Assembly: GCA_012728415.1 (NCBI GenBank)
Contig: JAAYFD010000045.1
Location: forward strand, 1-64,000
Direction: 5' to 3'
From: Gammaproteobacteria bacterium
GTDB lineage: Bacteria > Pseudomonadota > Gammaproteobacteria > Pseudomonadales > Pseudomonadaceae
Length of the DNA stretch: 64,000 nt
The notes under the pieces are model-generated. The model saw only the letters and a list, made by a program, of their open reading frames with translations. It made no database searches and had not been told where the DNA came from. Positions 20,179-30,453 of this stretch are shown piece by piece (positions within the stretch are counted from its first letter, which is position 1; the number at the start of each line of letters is the position of its first letter). The position numbers and the translations under genes were made by a program.

Positions 20179-20986
20179 GGTTACCTCCCAGCAAGTCAGT
20201 GCGGTAATCCGGTGCATTAAAATGAAAAGGCACCGGACCATCCGGACTGCCCTGCATGAATTGCAGAATGCGCGGGTCACCCGAGTTCATCAGCTCTTCG
20301 GGCGAACCCTGCCCCAGCACCTGGCGGTCGCCCACCACATAAAGATAGTCGGCGATGCTGGCGGTCTCAGCCAGGTCATGCGACACCACAATACTGGTAA
20401 TTCCCAGTGCATCATTGAGCAGGCGGATCAGCCGTACCAGCACACCCTTGGCGATTGGATCCTGACCGACAAAGGGCTCGTCATACAGCAAAATGTCAGG
20501 ATCCAGCGCAATCGCACGGGCCAGGGCCACACGGCGCTTCATGCCTCCGGACAGCTCATCCGGCATCAGGTCGATGGCACCGCGCAAACCCACAGCCTGT
20601 AGTTTCATCAGCACGATATCGCGGATCAGCTCGTCAGTGAGCTGTGTATGCACGCGCAGCGGGAAGGCGACATTCTCGAAAACATTCATGTCAGTGAACA
20701 GTGCACCGCTCTGGAACAGCACACCAAACTGCTTGCGGGCCTCAAACAGCCGCCCGCGTGACAGCGCATGCAAATTTTGCCCATTAACCAGCAGCTCGCC
20801 CTTGTGGGGTTTGAGCTGAGCGGCAATCAAGCGCAGCAGGGTAGTCTTGCCACACCCGGACGGCCCCATGATACCTGTTACCTGTCCGCGCGGAATACGC
20901 AGGTCGATTCCTTCGAAGATGGCACGTGTACCCCGCCTGAAAGTGACGCCCCTCAGTTCAACGGCGCTATCGGTATCTGTAGTCAT
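20171..20986 (-). CDS. mlaF: Phospholipid ABC transporter ATPase MlaF
   Basis: MlaF powers the Mla transporter, which keeps the outer leaflet free of surface phospholipid. The 271-residue product has Walker [10 protein letters not shown], the signature [14 protein letters not shown], Walker B ILLYDEPF and the H-loop VVSHDLAE. It heads the operon; kdsD is divergent across a 206-base gap. The ATG at 20986 has only AGG upstream. Confidence 0.96.
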   Translation of the reverse strand: MTTDTDSAVELRGVTFRRGTRAIFEGIDLRIPRGQVTGIMGPSGCGKTTLLRLIAAQLKPHKGELLVNGQNLHALSRGRLFEARKQFGVLFQSGALFTDMNVFENVAFPLRVHTQLTDELIRDIVLMKLQAVGLRGAIDLMPDELSGGMKRRVALARAIALDPDILLYDEPFVGQDPIAKGVLVRLIRLLNDALGITSIVVSHDLAETASIADYLYVVGDRQVLGQGSPEELMNSGDPRILQFMQGSPDGPVPFHFNAPDYRTDLLGGNHG

Positions 20987-21192
20987 GTGCTGCCTGGTTC
21001 CCCCAGCACACCGGCACCTGCCGATGTGCATAAAAGGGTGAATGGTACCACTGTGCCCAATACAGCTAAAGTCTTGCCGGCAAATAGCGTTCTGCCCGCC
21101 TTCATCGCACCCCGTCCCGGCACGGAACCAAACGACACTATAAGCGGACAGAGGTTTTAGCATATAATCCTGTTTTTGTTCTCTAAACCTGC

Positions 21193-22182
21193 ATGAGCAC
21201 GATGAGCCAAATTCCTGCCAGCCGCCTTATCGAATCGGCACAGCGCACCATCAAGCTGGAACAGGCCGCCATTGCCGACCTGTCTGCGCGTATTGACGAC
21301 GGCTTTGTTCACGCCTGCCAGCTGATACTGGACTGCCCCGGCCGTGTTGTCGTGGTTGGCATGGGCAAGTCCGGCCATGTTGCCCGCAAGATTGCTGCAA
21401 CCCTGGCCAGCACGGGCACGCCGGCCTTCTTCGTTCACCCCGCCGAGGCCAGCCATGGCGACATGGGCATGATCACTGCCAGCGATGTCGTTCTGGCCCT
21501 GTCCAACTCGGGCACCACCAGCGAAATCGTTACCCTGCTGCCGCTGATCAAGCGCCTGGGCATCCCTTTGGTGAGCATGACCGGCAACCCGCAATCGATA
21601 CTGGCCCAAAGTGCCAGCGTCAACCTGGATGCCGGCGTAGAAAAAGAAGCCTGCCCGCTCAACCTGGCTCCCACATCCTCCACCACCGTCAGCCTGGTGC
21701 TGGGCGATGCACTGGCCCTGGCCCTGCTGGAAGCCCGCGGCTTCACCCCGGAGGACTTCGCCTTTTCTCACCCTGGCGGTGCGCTGGGCCGCCGTTTACT
21801 GCTTAAGGTTGAGCACGTGATGCACAGCGACAACGAACTGCCGGCCGTCAGCCGAGGTGCACCGCTGCGCGAAGCACTGCTGGAAATGACCCGTAAAAGC
21901 CTGGGCATGACCCTGATCCTTGACGACTGTGGCAGCCTGGCAGGCATTTTTACCGACGGTGACCTGCGCCGCGCACTGGATCGCGGCCTGGACGCCCGCA
22001 ACGCCATCATCGACGATGTCATGACCGTGGGTGGCAAAACCGCACGTCCCGACATGCTGGCCGCCGAAGCACTGAAAATCATGCAGGACTTCAAGATCAA
22101 CTCACTGCCAGTAGTCAACGACCAACAACAGGCAATTGGTGCCCTCAACATGCACGACCTGCTGCGTGCCGGAGTAATGTGA
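21193..22182 (+). CDS. kdsD: Arabinose-5-phosphate isomerase KdsD
   Basis: KdsD converts ribulose 5-phosphate to arabinose 5-phosphate, the first step to Kdo of LPS. The 329-residue product has an N-terminal SIS domain (VVVVGMGKSGHVARKIAATL, LALSNSGTTSEIVTLLPLIK) and two CBS domains from about residue 210, including GIFTDGDLRRALDRGL. ATGs at 21193 and 21202 are both possible. It heads the kdsD-kdsC-lptCAB run. Confidence 0.96.
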   Translation: MSTMSQIPASRLIESAQRTIKLEQAAIADLSARIDDGFVHACQLILDCPGRVVVVGMGKSGHVARKIAATLASTGTPAFFVHPAEASHGDMGMITASDVVLALSNSGTTSEIVTLLPLIKRLGIPLVSMTGNPQSILAQSASVNLDAGVEKEACPLNLAPTSSTTVSLVLGDALALALLEARGFTPEDFAFSHPGGALGRRLLLKVEHVMHSDNELPAVSRGAPLREALLEMTRKSLGMTLILDDCGSLAGIFTDGDLRRALDRGLDARNAIIDDVMTVGGKTARPDMLAAEALKIMQDFKINSLPVVNDQQQAIGALNMHDLLRAGVM

Positions 22183-22718
22183 TGCTGGACGTCAACAATA
22201 TCAACCTGCTGGAACGGGCACGCAAGGTACGCCTGGTGGTCTTTGACGTCGACGGCGTACTGACTGACGGCCGCCTCAACTTCCTGCCCGACGGCACCGA
22301 ATTCAAGAGCTTCAGCACCCTGGACGGCCAGGGCATCAAAATGCTGATGAACCATGGCATCCAGACTGCCATCATTACCGGGCGCACCTCCGAGGTGGTA
22401 AAAAACCGCGCCGCCAATTTAAGCATCCCCACCCTGATCCAGGGCCGCGAAGACAAGCGCACCGCACTGGACGAAGTGCTGGCAGCGTTACAGCTGGGGT
22501 ATGACGATGTCGCCTACCTCGGAGACGACCTGCCCGATTTGCCAGCCATCCGCTGTGTCGGTCTGGGTGTCGCTGTGGCCAACGCCAACAGTTTTGTACG
22601 CCTGCATGCCGATGCTGTCACCAGCTTGCGCGGCGGTGAAGGCGCAGCCCGTGAATTATGCGAGTTCATCCTGCATGCCCAGGGCATGCTGGATGCGGCC
22701 CGTCAGGCCTATCTGTAG
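22182..22718 (+). CDS. kdsC: 3-deoxy-D-manno-octulosonate 8-phosphate phosphatase KdsC
   Basis: KdsC removes phosphate from Kdo-8-phosphate. It is a HAD-superfamily enzyme of about 178 residues. Motif I is FDVDGVLTDG, the motif II threonine is in IITGRTSE, and YLGDDLPDLPAI is motif III/IV. The ATG at 22182 overlaps the kdsD stop as TGATG and has GGAG seven bases before it. A GTG at 22179 is less likely. Confidence 0.95.
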   Translation: MLDVNNINLLERARKVRLVVFDVDGVLTDGRLNFLPDGTEFKSFSTLDGQGIKMLMNHGIQTAIITGRTSEVVKNRAANLSIPTLIQGREDKRTALDEVLAALQLGYDDVAYLGDDLPDLPAIRCVGLGVAVANANSFVRLHADAVTSLRGGEGAARELCEFILHAQGMLDAARQAYL

Positions 22719-22727
22719 GTTGCACCC

Positions 22728-23297
22728 ATGATCAAACCAGTCCGCAACTGGCTCATCCTGCTCCCGGCGGCCGCACTGGTTGCAGCGCTGGGTTACTGGA
22801 ACCTCGACTCCGACAGTGCGGCCCGGGCAACCCGCGGCGGCAGCGGCCCGGTCACCATTGATTTTTACATGACCAACAGCCATACCACACAGCTGAACGA
22901 TGCGGGCCAGCTGCACTACGAGTTTTCCGCCAGCCGGGTTGACCACATACAGGAAACCGATATCAGCCTGATGACGCTGCCCGACCTGCACTTGCATCGC
23001 GGAACTGAACACCCCTGGCTTATCAGTGGCCTGCGCGGCGAAGCCGGGCCCGATGGCAACGAGATCCAGCTGTTCGAACAAGTTCGCGTCAATCGCACTG
23101 ACGCCCGTGGCCGGCCATTTTTACTTGCAACCGAACATCTGACCTACCTGCCTGATACCGATCACGCTTTTACCGACCTACCCGTACAAATCGACAGCGC
23201 CCAGGGCGTAACCACTGCCAATGGCATGGATGCCTACCTGAAACAGGGAACCGTACACCTGCGCTCTACCGTCAGAGGACGTTATGAAACCGAATAA
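22728..23297 (+). CDS. lptC: LPS export protein LptC
   Basis: LptC is a bitopic inner-membrane protein that hands LPS from the LptB2FG transporter to LptA. The 189-residue product has an N-terminal transmembrane segment (about 7-23) and an LptC/OstA-like beta-jellyroll. LHYEFSASRVDHIQET and FLLATEHLTYLPDTDHAFTD are typical of the family. It overlaps lptA by 14 bases. Confidence 0.93.
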   Translation: MIKPVRNWLILLPAAALVAALGYWNLDSDSAARATRGGSGPVTIDFYMTNSHTTQLNDAGQLHYEFSASRVDHIQETDISLMTLPDLHLHRGTEHPWLISGLRGEAGPDGNEIQLFEQVRVNRTDARGRPFLLATEHLTYLPDTDHAFTDLPVQIDSAQGVTTANGMDAYLKQGTVHLRSTVRGRYETE

Positions 23298-23820
23298 CCT
23301 ATCCGCCCTTCTGCTTGCCGGCTGCTGCCTGTTGCCGGCCATGGCCAGCGCCCTGCCCTCGGACAGCGAGCAGCCCATCCACATTCAGGCCGATACTGCC
23401 GACCTGGACGATAAAAAAGGCACCGCCATCTACCGTGGCGATGTGGTGATTACCCAGGGCACCCTGAAGATTACCGGCCACACCGTCACCCTGGTCCAGG
23501 GCAAGAATGGCGATGTGGAATACTTCAAGTCTGTCGGCAACCAGGCTTACTATGAGCAAATCCCCAACGAGGGTGATGACCTGCTCAAGGCCTGGGGTAA
23601 TACCATCGAATACTTCATGCCCAAAGATACCATCGTCATCACTGACCAGGCCAAGGTCAGTCAAAGCGGCAACACAACACGCGGCGAGAAAATCACGTAC
23701 AACATCAAGCAGGAACAGGTCAATGTCGGCCGCGCCCAGCCCGGCAGCGTCACTCAGCCCGAGCCCCGGGTACACATGGTGATCCAGCCCAAGAAAAAAA
23801 GCGGAACTGAACACGAATGA
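23284..23820 (+). CDS. lptA: LPS transport periplasmic protein LptA
   Basis: LptA units form the periplasmic bridge that carries LPS to LptD. The 178-residue product has a signal peptide ending near ASA|LPSD and an OstA jellyroll from [21 protein letters not shown] to [11 protein letters not shown]. The ATG lies within lptC, and the stop overlaps the lptB start as ATGA. Confidence 0.95.
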   Translation: MKPNNLSALLLAGCCLLPAMASALPSDSEQPIHIQADTADLDDKKGTAIYRGDVVITQGTLKITGHTVTLVQGKNGDVEYFKSVGNQAYYEQIPNEGDDLLKAWGNTIEYFMPKDTIVITDQAKVSQSGNTTRGEKITYNIKQEQVNVGRAQPGSVTQPEPRVHMVIQPKKKSGTEHE

Positions 23821-24542
23821 GCACCCTGATCGCAGAAAACCTGGCCAAATCCTACAAAGGACGCCAGGTGGTCAAAGATGTCTGCCTAAGCATTGGGAGT
23901 GGCCAGGTGGTGGGTCTGCTCGGCCCCAACGGAGCTGGCAAGACCACCTGTTTCTACATGATTGTCGGCCTGGTACGTGCCGATCATGGCCGCATCAGTA
24001 TCGACGGCCAAGACATCAGCCATATTGCCATGCATGGCCGCGCCGCTGCCGGACTCGGTTACCTGCCACAGGAAGCCTCGATTTTTCGCAAGCTGAGTGT
24101 GCGCGACAACATCATGGCCATCCTCCAGCTGCGCAAGGATCTCGACAAGGCTCAACGCGATGATCAGCTGGAAAGCCTGCTGCAGGAATTTCACATCACC
24201 CATATCCGCAACAGCACGGGCATGAGCCTGTCCGGCGGTGAGCGTCGCCGTGTAGAAATCGCCCGCGCGCTGGCCACCAACCCGAAGTTCATCCTGCTTG
24301 ACGAGCCCTTTGCCGGTGTTGACCCCATCTCCGTTGGCGACATCAAGCAAATCATCCAGCACCTGAGCAGCAAAGGAATTGGCGTACTCATCACCGACCA
24401 CAACGTACGCGAAACCCTCGACATCTGCCAGACCGCCTACATCGTCAACGAAGGCACCATCATCGCCTCCGGTACACCACAGGAAGTCATGGATAACCGC
24501 ACCGTACGCAAAGTCTACCTGGGACAGGACTTCAGGCTTTAA
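23817..24542 (+). CDS. lptB: LPS export ABC transporter ATPase LptB
   Basis: LptB drives LPS extraction from the inner membrane. The 241-residue product has Walker [10 protein letters not shown], the signature [15 protein letters not shown], Walker [14 protein letters not shown] and the switch histidine in [12 protein letters not shown]. Its permease partners LptF and LptG are not in the window, which is usual. Confidence 0.97.
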   Translation: MSTLIAENLAKSYKGRQVVKDVCLSIGSGQVVGLLGPNGAGKTTCFYMIVGLVRADHGRISIDGQDISHIAMHGRAAAGLGYLPQEASIFRKLSVRDNIMAILQLRKDLDKAQRDDQLESLLQEFHITHIRNSTGMSLSGGERRRVEIARALATNPKFILLDEPFAGVDPISVGDIKQIIQHLSSKGIGVLITDHNVRETLDICQTAYIVNEGTIIASGTPQEVMDNRTVRKVYLGQDFRL

Positions 24543-24747
24543 GGCATTCCCTCGCACCGTCCTCCTTGCAGCTGCCCTGGCAGGTGACCACTGCACCATA
24601 CAGCCAACCGCATCACCTCACCAAAACCTGCCAGGCCGCACATCAAATTTGTCAAGACTGGTCAAACAGGATAATTTCAGGCATATATCTTGCTTGGGTC
24701 GCCGGTTTTTCCGGTGACATACCCTGACCTGGAGATTGCCTGTATCC

Positions 24748-26253
24748 ATGAAAGCCTCGCTCGTCCTCAAAATGGGCCAGCAGCTGACGATGACCCCGCA
24801 GCTGCAACAAGCCATCCGTCTGCTGCAAATGTCCACCCTCGACTTGCAGGACGAAATCCGCGAAGCCCTGGAGTCCAACCCGATGCTGGAACGCCAGGAA
24901 GATGCCGAAGCGGACGGTCATGCCAGCGAGGCAGACCCGCTGGCCGAAGCAGCAGAAAACCACGAAACCAGCGAAAAAAAACCCGAACCTCAAGAACCGC
25001 CGACGCCTGAGCATGCTGACAGCAGCGAAAACACCACCGACCTGGAGCGCATCCCCGACGAGCTGGCTGTAGATACTTCGTGGGAAGATATTTACCAGAC
25101 CAGCGCCAGCAACCTGCCAGTCGCCGACAGCGAAGACTGGGACTTCACAGCCACGACAGCCAGCGGCACCAGCCTGCAGGACCATCTGTTCTGGCAGCTC
25201 AACCTGTCCAGCCTCGACGAACGCCAGGAATACCTGGCCACCGCACTGATAGACAGCATAAACAACGATGGCTACCTGGAAAGCAGCCTGGAAGAGCTGC
25301 TGGCTGGACTGGACCCCGCCTTCAGCTTCAGACTCACCGAGCTGGAAGACATGCTCGCGCACATCCAGCAGTTCGACCCGACCGGCGTCGGGGCCCGCGA
25401 CCTGCGCGAATGCCTGCTGTTGCAGCTGGCCCATCTGGACAAGCATACCGACTGGCTGGCCGAGGCACGCCTGCTGTGTGACAAGCACCTGGAGCTGCTC
25501 GGCAACCGTGAATACAACCTCCTGATGCGCCTGATGCGCCTCAGCGAAGATGAGTTGCGTGCAGTGGTACAGCTGATCCAGAGCCTGGATCCGCGCCCCG
25601 GCTCACATATTGAAGAAACCGCCGCCGAGTACATAGTTCCTGACGTAATCGTACGCAAAGACAAAGACCGCTGGGTAGTCGAGCTCAACCCCGAAGTCGC
25701 GCCCCGTTTGCGTGTCAATTCGCTCTATGCCAGTTACGTCCGGCGTGCCGACAACAGCACAGACAACACGTTCATGCGCAACCAGCTGCAAGAAGCACGC
25801 TGGTTCATTCGCAGCCTGCACAGCCGCAACGAAACCTTGCTCAAGGTATCCACGGAAATCCTGACCCGCCAGCTGGCGTTTTTCGAACACGGCCCGGTAG
25901 CCATGAAGCCCATGGTACTGGCCGACATTGCCGAAGCCATCGAAATGCACGAATCAACCATCTCGCGTGCCACCACACAAAAGTACATGCACACTCCCCG
26001 TGGCATTTTCGAGCTGAAGTACTTTTTTTCCAGCCATGTCGGCACCGACCAGGGCGGCGAATGCTCCTCCACCGCCATCCGCGCCATGATCGAACAGCTG
26101 GTAGCAGCAGAAAACCCGCAAAAGCCGCTCAGTGACAGCAAAATCGCCGCACTGCTGGCCGACCAGGGCATCAAGGTCGCACGACGCACCATTGCAAAAT
26201 ATCGCGAGGCGCTTAACATCCCCTCATCCACCGAGCGCAAACAGCTTTTTTGA
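24748..26253 (+). CDS. rpoN: RNA polymerase sigma-54 factor RpoN
   Basis: RpoN directs polymerase to -24/-12 promoters, which need an enhancer-binding activator. The 501-residue product has the glutamine-rich region I at the N-terminus ([20 protein letters not shown]), an acidic region II around 55-110, and a core-binding region. The helix-turn-helix contains [15 protein letters not shown], and the C-terminal RpoN box is [11 protein letters not shown] take the ATG at 24748, which matches homologues; GGAG lies 13 bases upstream, slightly far. TTTGTC and GATAAT 16 bases apart near 24650-24676 may be its own promoter. Confidence 0.95.
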   Translation: MKASLVLKMGQQLTMTPQLQQAIRLLQMSTLDLQDEIREALESNPMLERQEDAEADGHASEADPLAEAAENHETSEKKPEPQEPPTPEHADSSENTTDLERIPDELAVDTSWEDIYQTSASNLPVADSEDWDFTATTASGTSLQDHLFWQLNLSSLDERQEYLATALIDSINNDGYLESSLEELLAGLDPAFSFRLTELEDMLAHIQQFDPTGVGARDLRECLLLQLAHLDKHTDWLAEARLLCDKHLELLGNREYNLLMRLMRLSEDELRAVVQLIQSLDPRPGSHIEETAAEYIVPDVIVRKDKDRWVVELNPEVAPRLRVNSLYASYVRRADNSTDNTFMRNQLQEARWFIRSLHSRNETLLKVSTEILTRQLAFFEHGPVAMKPMVLADIAEAIEMHESTISRATTQKYMHTPRGIFELKYFFSSHVGTDQGGECSSTAIRAMIEQLVAAENPQKPLSDSKIAALLADQGIKVARRTIAKYREALNIPSSTERKQLF

Positions 26254-26522
26254 CTTCTGGCAGGCTACACCTAGCAGATAACAGCGCAAGCATGGCAAGG
26301 CCGTGGCACCACATAATAAGCACCAACCGCACAATGCATTTTTTACATCCAGCAACACTGTACTTCCACCAGCCCCAAAGACCTGCCGGACATGAAGTAT
26401 CCCGGGCCGGCCATACACCGAATAACACCACTGCAAAACCGATGCGCTTTAAAACACTCCCCCATTTAAAATTATTTGCAGTACACTAACCGCAGATATA
26501 CCCACCACCGAAGGAGAGCATT

Positions 26523-26831
26523 ATGCAAATCACCATTACCGGTCATCAGCTGGAAATTACAGAAGCGCTACGCGACTACGTAAACAACAAGTTCAGCCGC
26601 CTGGAGCGTCACTTTGACAAGATCACCAGCATCCGCGTAACCATGGGTGTAGAAAAAATCAAACAAATTGTGGATGCCACCATTCTGATTGCCGGTGGCG
26701 ATGTGGTCGCCCAGGCCGAGCACGAAGACATGTATGCCGCCATCGACCTGTTGGTGGACAAGCTCGACCGCCAGCTGCTGAAACACAAGGAAAAGCAGCT
26801 GGGTCGCCAAAAAGGTGCAATTGAGCGTTAA
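26523..26831 (+). CDS. hpf: Ribosome hibernation promoting factor, short form
   Basis: HPF binds the 30S subunit in resting cells and helps form 100S dimers. The 102-residue product is the short form, with the beta-alpha-beta-beta-beta-alpha fold seen in MQITITGHQLEITEALRDYV and HEDMYAAIDLLVDKLDRQL. AAGGAGAG lies seven bases before the ATG. The rpoN-hpf-ptsN order is the usual one. Confidence 0.95.
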   Translation: MQITITGHQLEITEALRDYVNNKFSRLERHFDKITSIRVTMGVEKIKQIVDATILIAGGDVVAQAEHEDMYAAIDLLVDKLDRQLLKHKEKQLGRQKGAIER

Positions 26832-26834
26832 TCA

Positions 26835-27308
26835 ATGATGCGCCTCGAAAACATCCTGTCCCCGGCACGTTCCCGCATGAACGTGCCAGGCGGCAGCAAG
26901 AAAAGGGTGCTGGAGTTCATCGCCGCGCTGTTTGCCGCAGACCAGCCCGACATCAACTCCGATCTACTGTTTGACAGCCTGATCGCCCGCGAAAAGCTGG
27001 GCTCCACCGGTTTTGGCAACGGTATCGCCATACCCCACTGTCGCCTGGCTGGCTGCACCACCCCGATGGGGGCTATTTTGCATCTGGACAGCCCGGTGGA
27101 CTTCAATGCCATTGACGGGGCCCCGGTCGACTTGCTGTTTGTATTGCTGGTGCCAGAAACTGCCACCGAGCAACACCTGGCCCTGCTGCGACAGATCGCC
27201 GCCCTGTTTGACAACGACACCTTACGCGAACGTCTGCGCAACGCTCCGGACAACCAGGCCCTGTACCAGACAGCGCTGGCAGCCGCACCCACAGTGGAGA
27301 TTGCCTGA
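26835..27308 (+). CDS. ptsN: Nitrogen PTS enzyme IIA PtsN (EIIA-Ntr)
   Basis: PtsN is the phosphate acceptor at the end of the nitrogen phosphotransferase chain and acts by protein contacts rather than sugar uptake. The 157-residue product has the active histidine His68 in [11 protein letters not shown]. It lies three bases after hpf and directly before rapZ. Confidence 0.95.
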   Translation: MMRLENILSPARSRMNVPGGSKKRVLEFIAALFAADQPDINSDLLFDSLIAREKLGSTGFGNGIAIPHCRLAGCTTPMGAILHLDSPVDFNAIDGAPVDLLFVLLVPETATEQHLALLRQIAALFDNDTLRERLRNAPDNQALYQTALAAAPTVEIA

Positions 27309-27310
27309 GC

Positions 27311-28195
27311 ATGCGCCTGGTCATCGTTAGCGGCCGTTCCGGCTCTGGGAAAAGCACCGCCCTGGCCGTGCTGGAAGACAACAACTTTTACTGCATCGAC
27401 AACCTGCCGGCATCACTGCTGCCAGAGCTTGTCAACCGCACTTTGCTGACCGCCGAGCAGGCCCCGGCCCGGCTGGCCGTATCCATCGACGCCCGCAACC
27501 AGCCACAACACCTGGAGCAGGTGCCCGGCCTGCTGGCCAGTCTCAAAGAAAAAAACATCCCGTTCGAAATCCTTTATCTGGATGCCGATGATGCAACCCT
27601 GCTCAAGCGTTTCTCGGAAACGCGCCGTCGCCACCCCTTGACCGATCATGAGCGCTCGCTGTCCGAGGCCCTTGCTTACGAGCGCGAGCTGCTGCAGCAA
27701 CTGGCTGACGCAGCTGACATTACCATCGACACGACCCAGCTAAACCTCTACCAGCTGGGCGACCTGATCAAACTGCGGTTGCTGAACAAGCCCGCCTCGG
27801 GCACTGCTTTTCTTCTTAAGTCTTTCGGTTTCAAACGGGGCCTGCCCATTGAGGCAGACTTCGTTCTTGACGTGCGCAACCTGCCCAACCCTTACTGGCA
27901 ACCCGAGTTGCGCGCATACAGCGGATTCCAGCAACCGGTCATCGATTACCTGGACCAGCAAGAAGAAGTTCAGGAAATGTTCGCCGATATTCTGCACTAT
28001 CTGCAAAAATGGCTGCCGCGAGTCGGCGCCAGCAACCGTGCCTATGTCACCATTGCCATTGGCTGCACCGGCGGACAACACCGATCAGTCTATATGGTGG
28101 AACGTCTGGCAGCGAACTTGCGCCAGAGCATGGACAATATCCAGGTACGCCACCGCGATGCCAAAGCTTTCCAGCCCGGCCATGAATCGTCATAG
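27311..28195 (+). CDS. rapZ: RNase adapter protein RapZ
   Basis: In E. coli RapZ guides RNase E to the GlmZ sRNA and so controls glucosamine-6-phosphate synthesis. The 294-residue product has an N-terminal P-loop GRSGSGKST (8-16) and the conserved C-terminal domain with [10 protein letters not shown] and [19 protein letters not shown]. Whether it acts on an RNA here cannot be told from the sequence. Its end overlaps ptsO. Confidence 0.94.
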   Translation: MRLVIVSGRSGSGKSTALAVLEDNNFYCIDNLPASLLPELVNRTLLTAEQAPARLAVSIDARNQPQHLEQVPGLLASLKEKNIPFEILYLDADDATLLKRFSETRRRHPLTDHERSLSEALAYERELLQQLADAADITIDTTQLNLYQLGDLIKLRLLNKPASGTAFLLKSFGFKRGLPIEADFVLDVRNLPNPYWQPELRAYSGFQQPVIDYLDQQEEVQEMFADILHYLQKWLPRVGASNRAYVTIAIGCTGGQHRSVYMVERLAANLRQSMDNIQVRHRDAKAFQPGHESS

Positions 28196-28478
28196 CTGCA
28201 CACTGCTGATTACCAACAAGCGCGGCCTGCATGCCCGCGCCTCGGCCAACTTTGCCAGTCTGGCCGCCAGCTTTCCCTGCGATATCCGCCTTGGACACTC
28301 ACCCGGCAAGCTGTGCAATGCCAAAAACATTCTCGAAGTCATGATGCTTGCCGCCAGCCCTGGTACCGAGCTGCACTTGCAAGCTGAGGGCGAACGGGCG
28401 GCCGAAGCCATTACCGCCTTGCAGCGACTGGTCAACGCCCGCTTCCATGAGGACCAGAGCTTCCCGGCAACGCCCTGA
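28182..28478 (+). CDS. ptsO: Nitrogen PTS phosphocarrier protein NPr
   Basis: This 98-residue HPr-like protein passes phosphate from PtsP to PtsN. The active histidine is His17 in [13 protein letters not shown]. The second HPr motif [16 protein letters not shown] lacks the regulatory serine of Gram-positive HPr, as expected for NPr. The ATG lies inside the last codons of rapZ. The 3' end overlaps the convergent SRAP gene by 47 bases. Confidence 0.93.
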   Translation: MNRHSCTLLITNKRGLHARASANFASLAASFPCDIRLGHSPGKLCNAKNILEVMMLAASPGTELHLQAEGERAAEAITALQRLVNARFHEDQSFPATP

Positions 28479-29091
28479 TGCATTCGGGACCATCAACTTG
28501 CGGATCATTCACCAGAGTCGACACCTTGCGCTCCTGTAGCGGCTGTGCCGGCAATGCCAGCAGATTCAGCACTTCCTCATAGGTGGTGGCCGGGTCAAGC
28601 CAGGCATCCAGATCTGCTGCGGCAATCAGCACCGGCCGCCGCAAATAGGCAGCGGCACGTGTGAGCATGGCCAACCCCTGATATTCACGCCCGAATACCG
28701 GATACGGCTCCCACAGTGCGGCCATGTAAAAAAGCTTTTCCGGCCGACTCAACCAATAGGGCTGTTTGCGCGTCCCTGCCGTGCCACGCCACTCAAAAAA
28801 ACCGTTGGCCGGCAGCACAGCTCGACGACAGCCCAGTGCTTCGGAAAAAAACTCCTGCCCACCCACGGTCTCGCTACGCGCATGCTCCACCACATGGCTC
28901 AGGTTCTTCGACCAGCGCGGCGTAAAACCCCATAACGCTTGCTGCCACTGCCTCACCCCATCCGCTTTGCGCAGCATCCACACCGGCTGGCGCGGTGCAA
29001 TATTCCAGCGCGCTACGAAACCTGCCGGCAACTGCGGCAACTGCGGCTGCAGTGGCGCCGGCACATGGTAAAAACTGTAACGGCCACTCAT
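28432..29091 (-). CDS. SRAP-domain protein (YedK/HMCES family), possibly without catalytic Cys
   Basis: SRAP proteins crosslink to abasic sites in single-stranded DNA through a cysteine right after the initiator Met. The family is clear from GRYSFYHVP, RWNIAPRQPVWMLR, LWGFTPRWS, HARSETV and LPANGFFEWRG, which keeps the active-site Asn and Glu. However, the chosen ATG, with GGAAG seven bases upstream, is followed by Ser (MSGRYS) in place of the expected Cys. The usual HxRMP histidine motif is also replaced (YLRRPVLIAA). The 219-residue protein may bind DNA without forming the usual thiazolidine crosslink, or belong to a divergent subgroup. Confidence 0.85.
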   Translation of the reverse strand: MSGRYSFYHVPAPLQPQLPQLPAGFVARWNIAPRQPVWMLRKADGVRQWQQALWGFTPRWSKNLSHVVEHARSETVGGQEFFSEALGCRRAVLPANGFFEWRGTAGTRKQPYWLSRPEKLFYMAALWEPYPVFGREYQGLAMLTRAAAYLRRPVLIAAADLDAWLDPATTYEEVLNLLALPAQPLQERKVSTLVNDPQVDGPECIRALPGSSGPHGSGR

Positions 29092-29217
29092 AAACACACT
29101 TCCTTCCGGACCCCGGCAGACCGGAGCTGGCCAGTCCGCCCACATACAGCCTGTGCAGCACAAACACAGCCATGCTTCACACCGGCAAGCACACTGCCCC
29201 GCAGACAACAATCGGCG

Positions 29218-29223
29218 TATAAT
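29218..29223 (+). promoter_or_regulatory. Possible -10 box of the PlsC-like gene
   Basis: An exact TATAAT lies 52 bases before the start codon at 29276. CTGCCC about 18 bases upstream could serve as a weak -35. Confidence 0.4.
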
Positions 29224-29275
29224 AGCGCATTAATTCTTGCAGGCTGTCCGACACAGCCATGAAACAGAGAGACCC

Positions 29276-30433
29276 ATGGGTTCATTTGACAATATCCGTC
29301 CCTATAACGATGACGAAGTGGTGGCAGTGCTGCAGCGGCTAAGCACAGATCCTGACTTTCTCAATGTCATTCTACGCTATCGTTACCCGGCCCTGGCCAA
29401 CAGCCTGGGCTGGCTGCTGCGCCCACTGGTTGCCTGGCGCCTGCGCAAAGAAATTGCCGGCATCAGCAATATTGCCGACCTGCAGGCCCGGGTTGCCCCC
29501 TACGTCGAGCACTCGGTGAGAAAAGCTACCGACGGCATCAGCTTTACCGGCATCGACAATCTCGATCCGGATGGCGTACACCTGTACCTGGCCAACCACC
29601 GCGATATAGTAATGGACCCGGCCTATGTGAACTACGCCCTGTACCAGGCCGGCTTTGCCACACCGCGCCTGGCCATCGGTGACAACTTGCTGCAAAAACC
29701 CTTCATCAGTGACCTGATGCGTCTGAACAAAAGCTTCATCGTGCCCCGCTCGGTTACCGGACGACGGGAAAAGCTTGAAGCCTTTCAGCAGCTGTCCAGC
29801 TACATCAACCACTCCATGTTAAATGAGCACAGCTCTGTCTGGATAGCCCAGGCCGAAGGCCGGGCCAAGGACGGTGACGACCGTACCGATAGCGCCATCC
29901 TGAAAATGCTACACATGTCGCAACGCCAGCTCGACTTCGTTCCCGCCATTGCCCGGCTCAACCTGACGCCAGTTGCCATCAGTTACGAATATGACCCTTG
30001 TGATCTGGACAAGGCACGAGAGCTCTACATTCTCGCCACAACCGGCAGCTACGAAAAGCAGCCGGGCGAAGATGACGCCAGCATTGCCAAAGGCATCACG
30101 GGTTACAAAGGACGGGTTCACGTGCACTTTGACGCACCACTGACCAGCGGCTTTGCCGACGCCCGCGAACTGGCCAATCGCGTCGACCACCTGATCTGGC
30201 AGGATTACCGCCTGTTTCCCGTCAACTATCTGGCCTGGCATCAATGGAACAAACGCGATACCAGCCTGTCAGTACCCGCAGTTGAAGATGTCTTCAGCGC
30301 GGCCGAGGTGGAAAGTGCCCGCACTTTCTGGCTGCAGCGCTTGCAGCAATGCCCGGCGGAACACCAGCCCTACCTGGTCATGCAATACGCCAACCCGCTG
30401 CAAAATCAATACCGCAGCCTGGCAGCCCTTTAA
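29276..30433 (+). CDS. PlsC-like glycerolipid acyltransferase family protein
   Basis: This 385-residue protein belongs to a group of Pseudomonas proteins annotated as 1-acyl-glycerol-3-phosphate acyltransferases. The lipid acyltransferase core is seen in [15 protein letters not shown] and, further on, in [11 protein letters not shown], which resembles the EGTR-type block. The acyltransferase HX4D motif reads as HRDIVMD here, with five residues between His and the last Asp. No long transmembrane segment is obvious apart from a hydrophobic stretch near residues 40-55. The substrate is unknown. The start at 29276 has AGAGAGA upstream. Confidence 0.75.
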   Translation: MGSFDNIRPYNDDEVVAVLQRLSTDPDFLNVILRYRYPALANSLGWLLRPLVAWRLRKEIAGISNIADLQARVAPYVEHSVRKATDGISFTGIDNLDPDGVHLYLANHRDIVMDPAYVNYALYQAGFATPRLAIGDNLLQKPFISDLMRLNKSFIVPRSVTGRREKLEAFQQLSSYINHSMLNEHSSVWIAQAEGRAKDGDDRTDSAILKMLHMSQRQLDFVPAIARLNLTPVAISYEYDPCDLDKARELYILATTGSYEKQPGEDDASIAKGITGYKGRVHVHFDAPLTSGFADARELANRVDHLIWQDYRLFPVNYLAWHQWNKRDTSLSVPAVEDVFSAAEVESARTFWLQRLQQCPAEHQPYLVMQYANPLQNQYRSLAAL

Positions 30434-30453
30434 AAACTATTCGCAGGTTTATC

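Noticed and set aside
20987-21192. Small gene between mlaF and kdsD
   Set aside because: Open frames here are extensions of mlaF or chance frames; the space is best seen as a divergent promoter region.
26254-26522. Sigma-54 promoter before hpf
   Set aside because: A TGGCAC occurs near 26304, but no TTGC-type -12 element follows at the required spacing.
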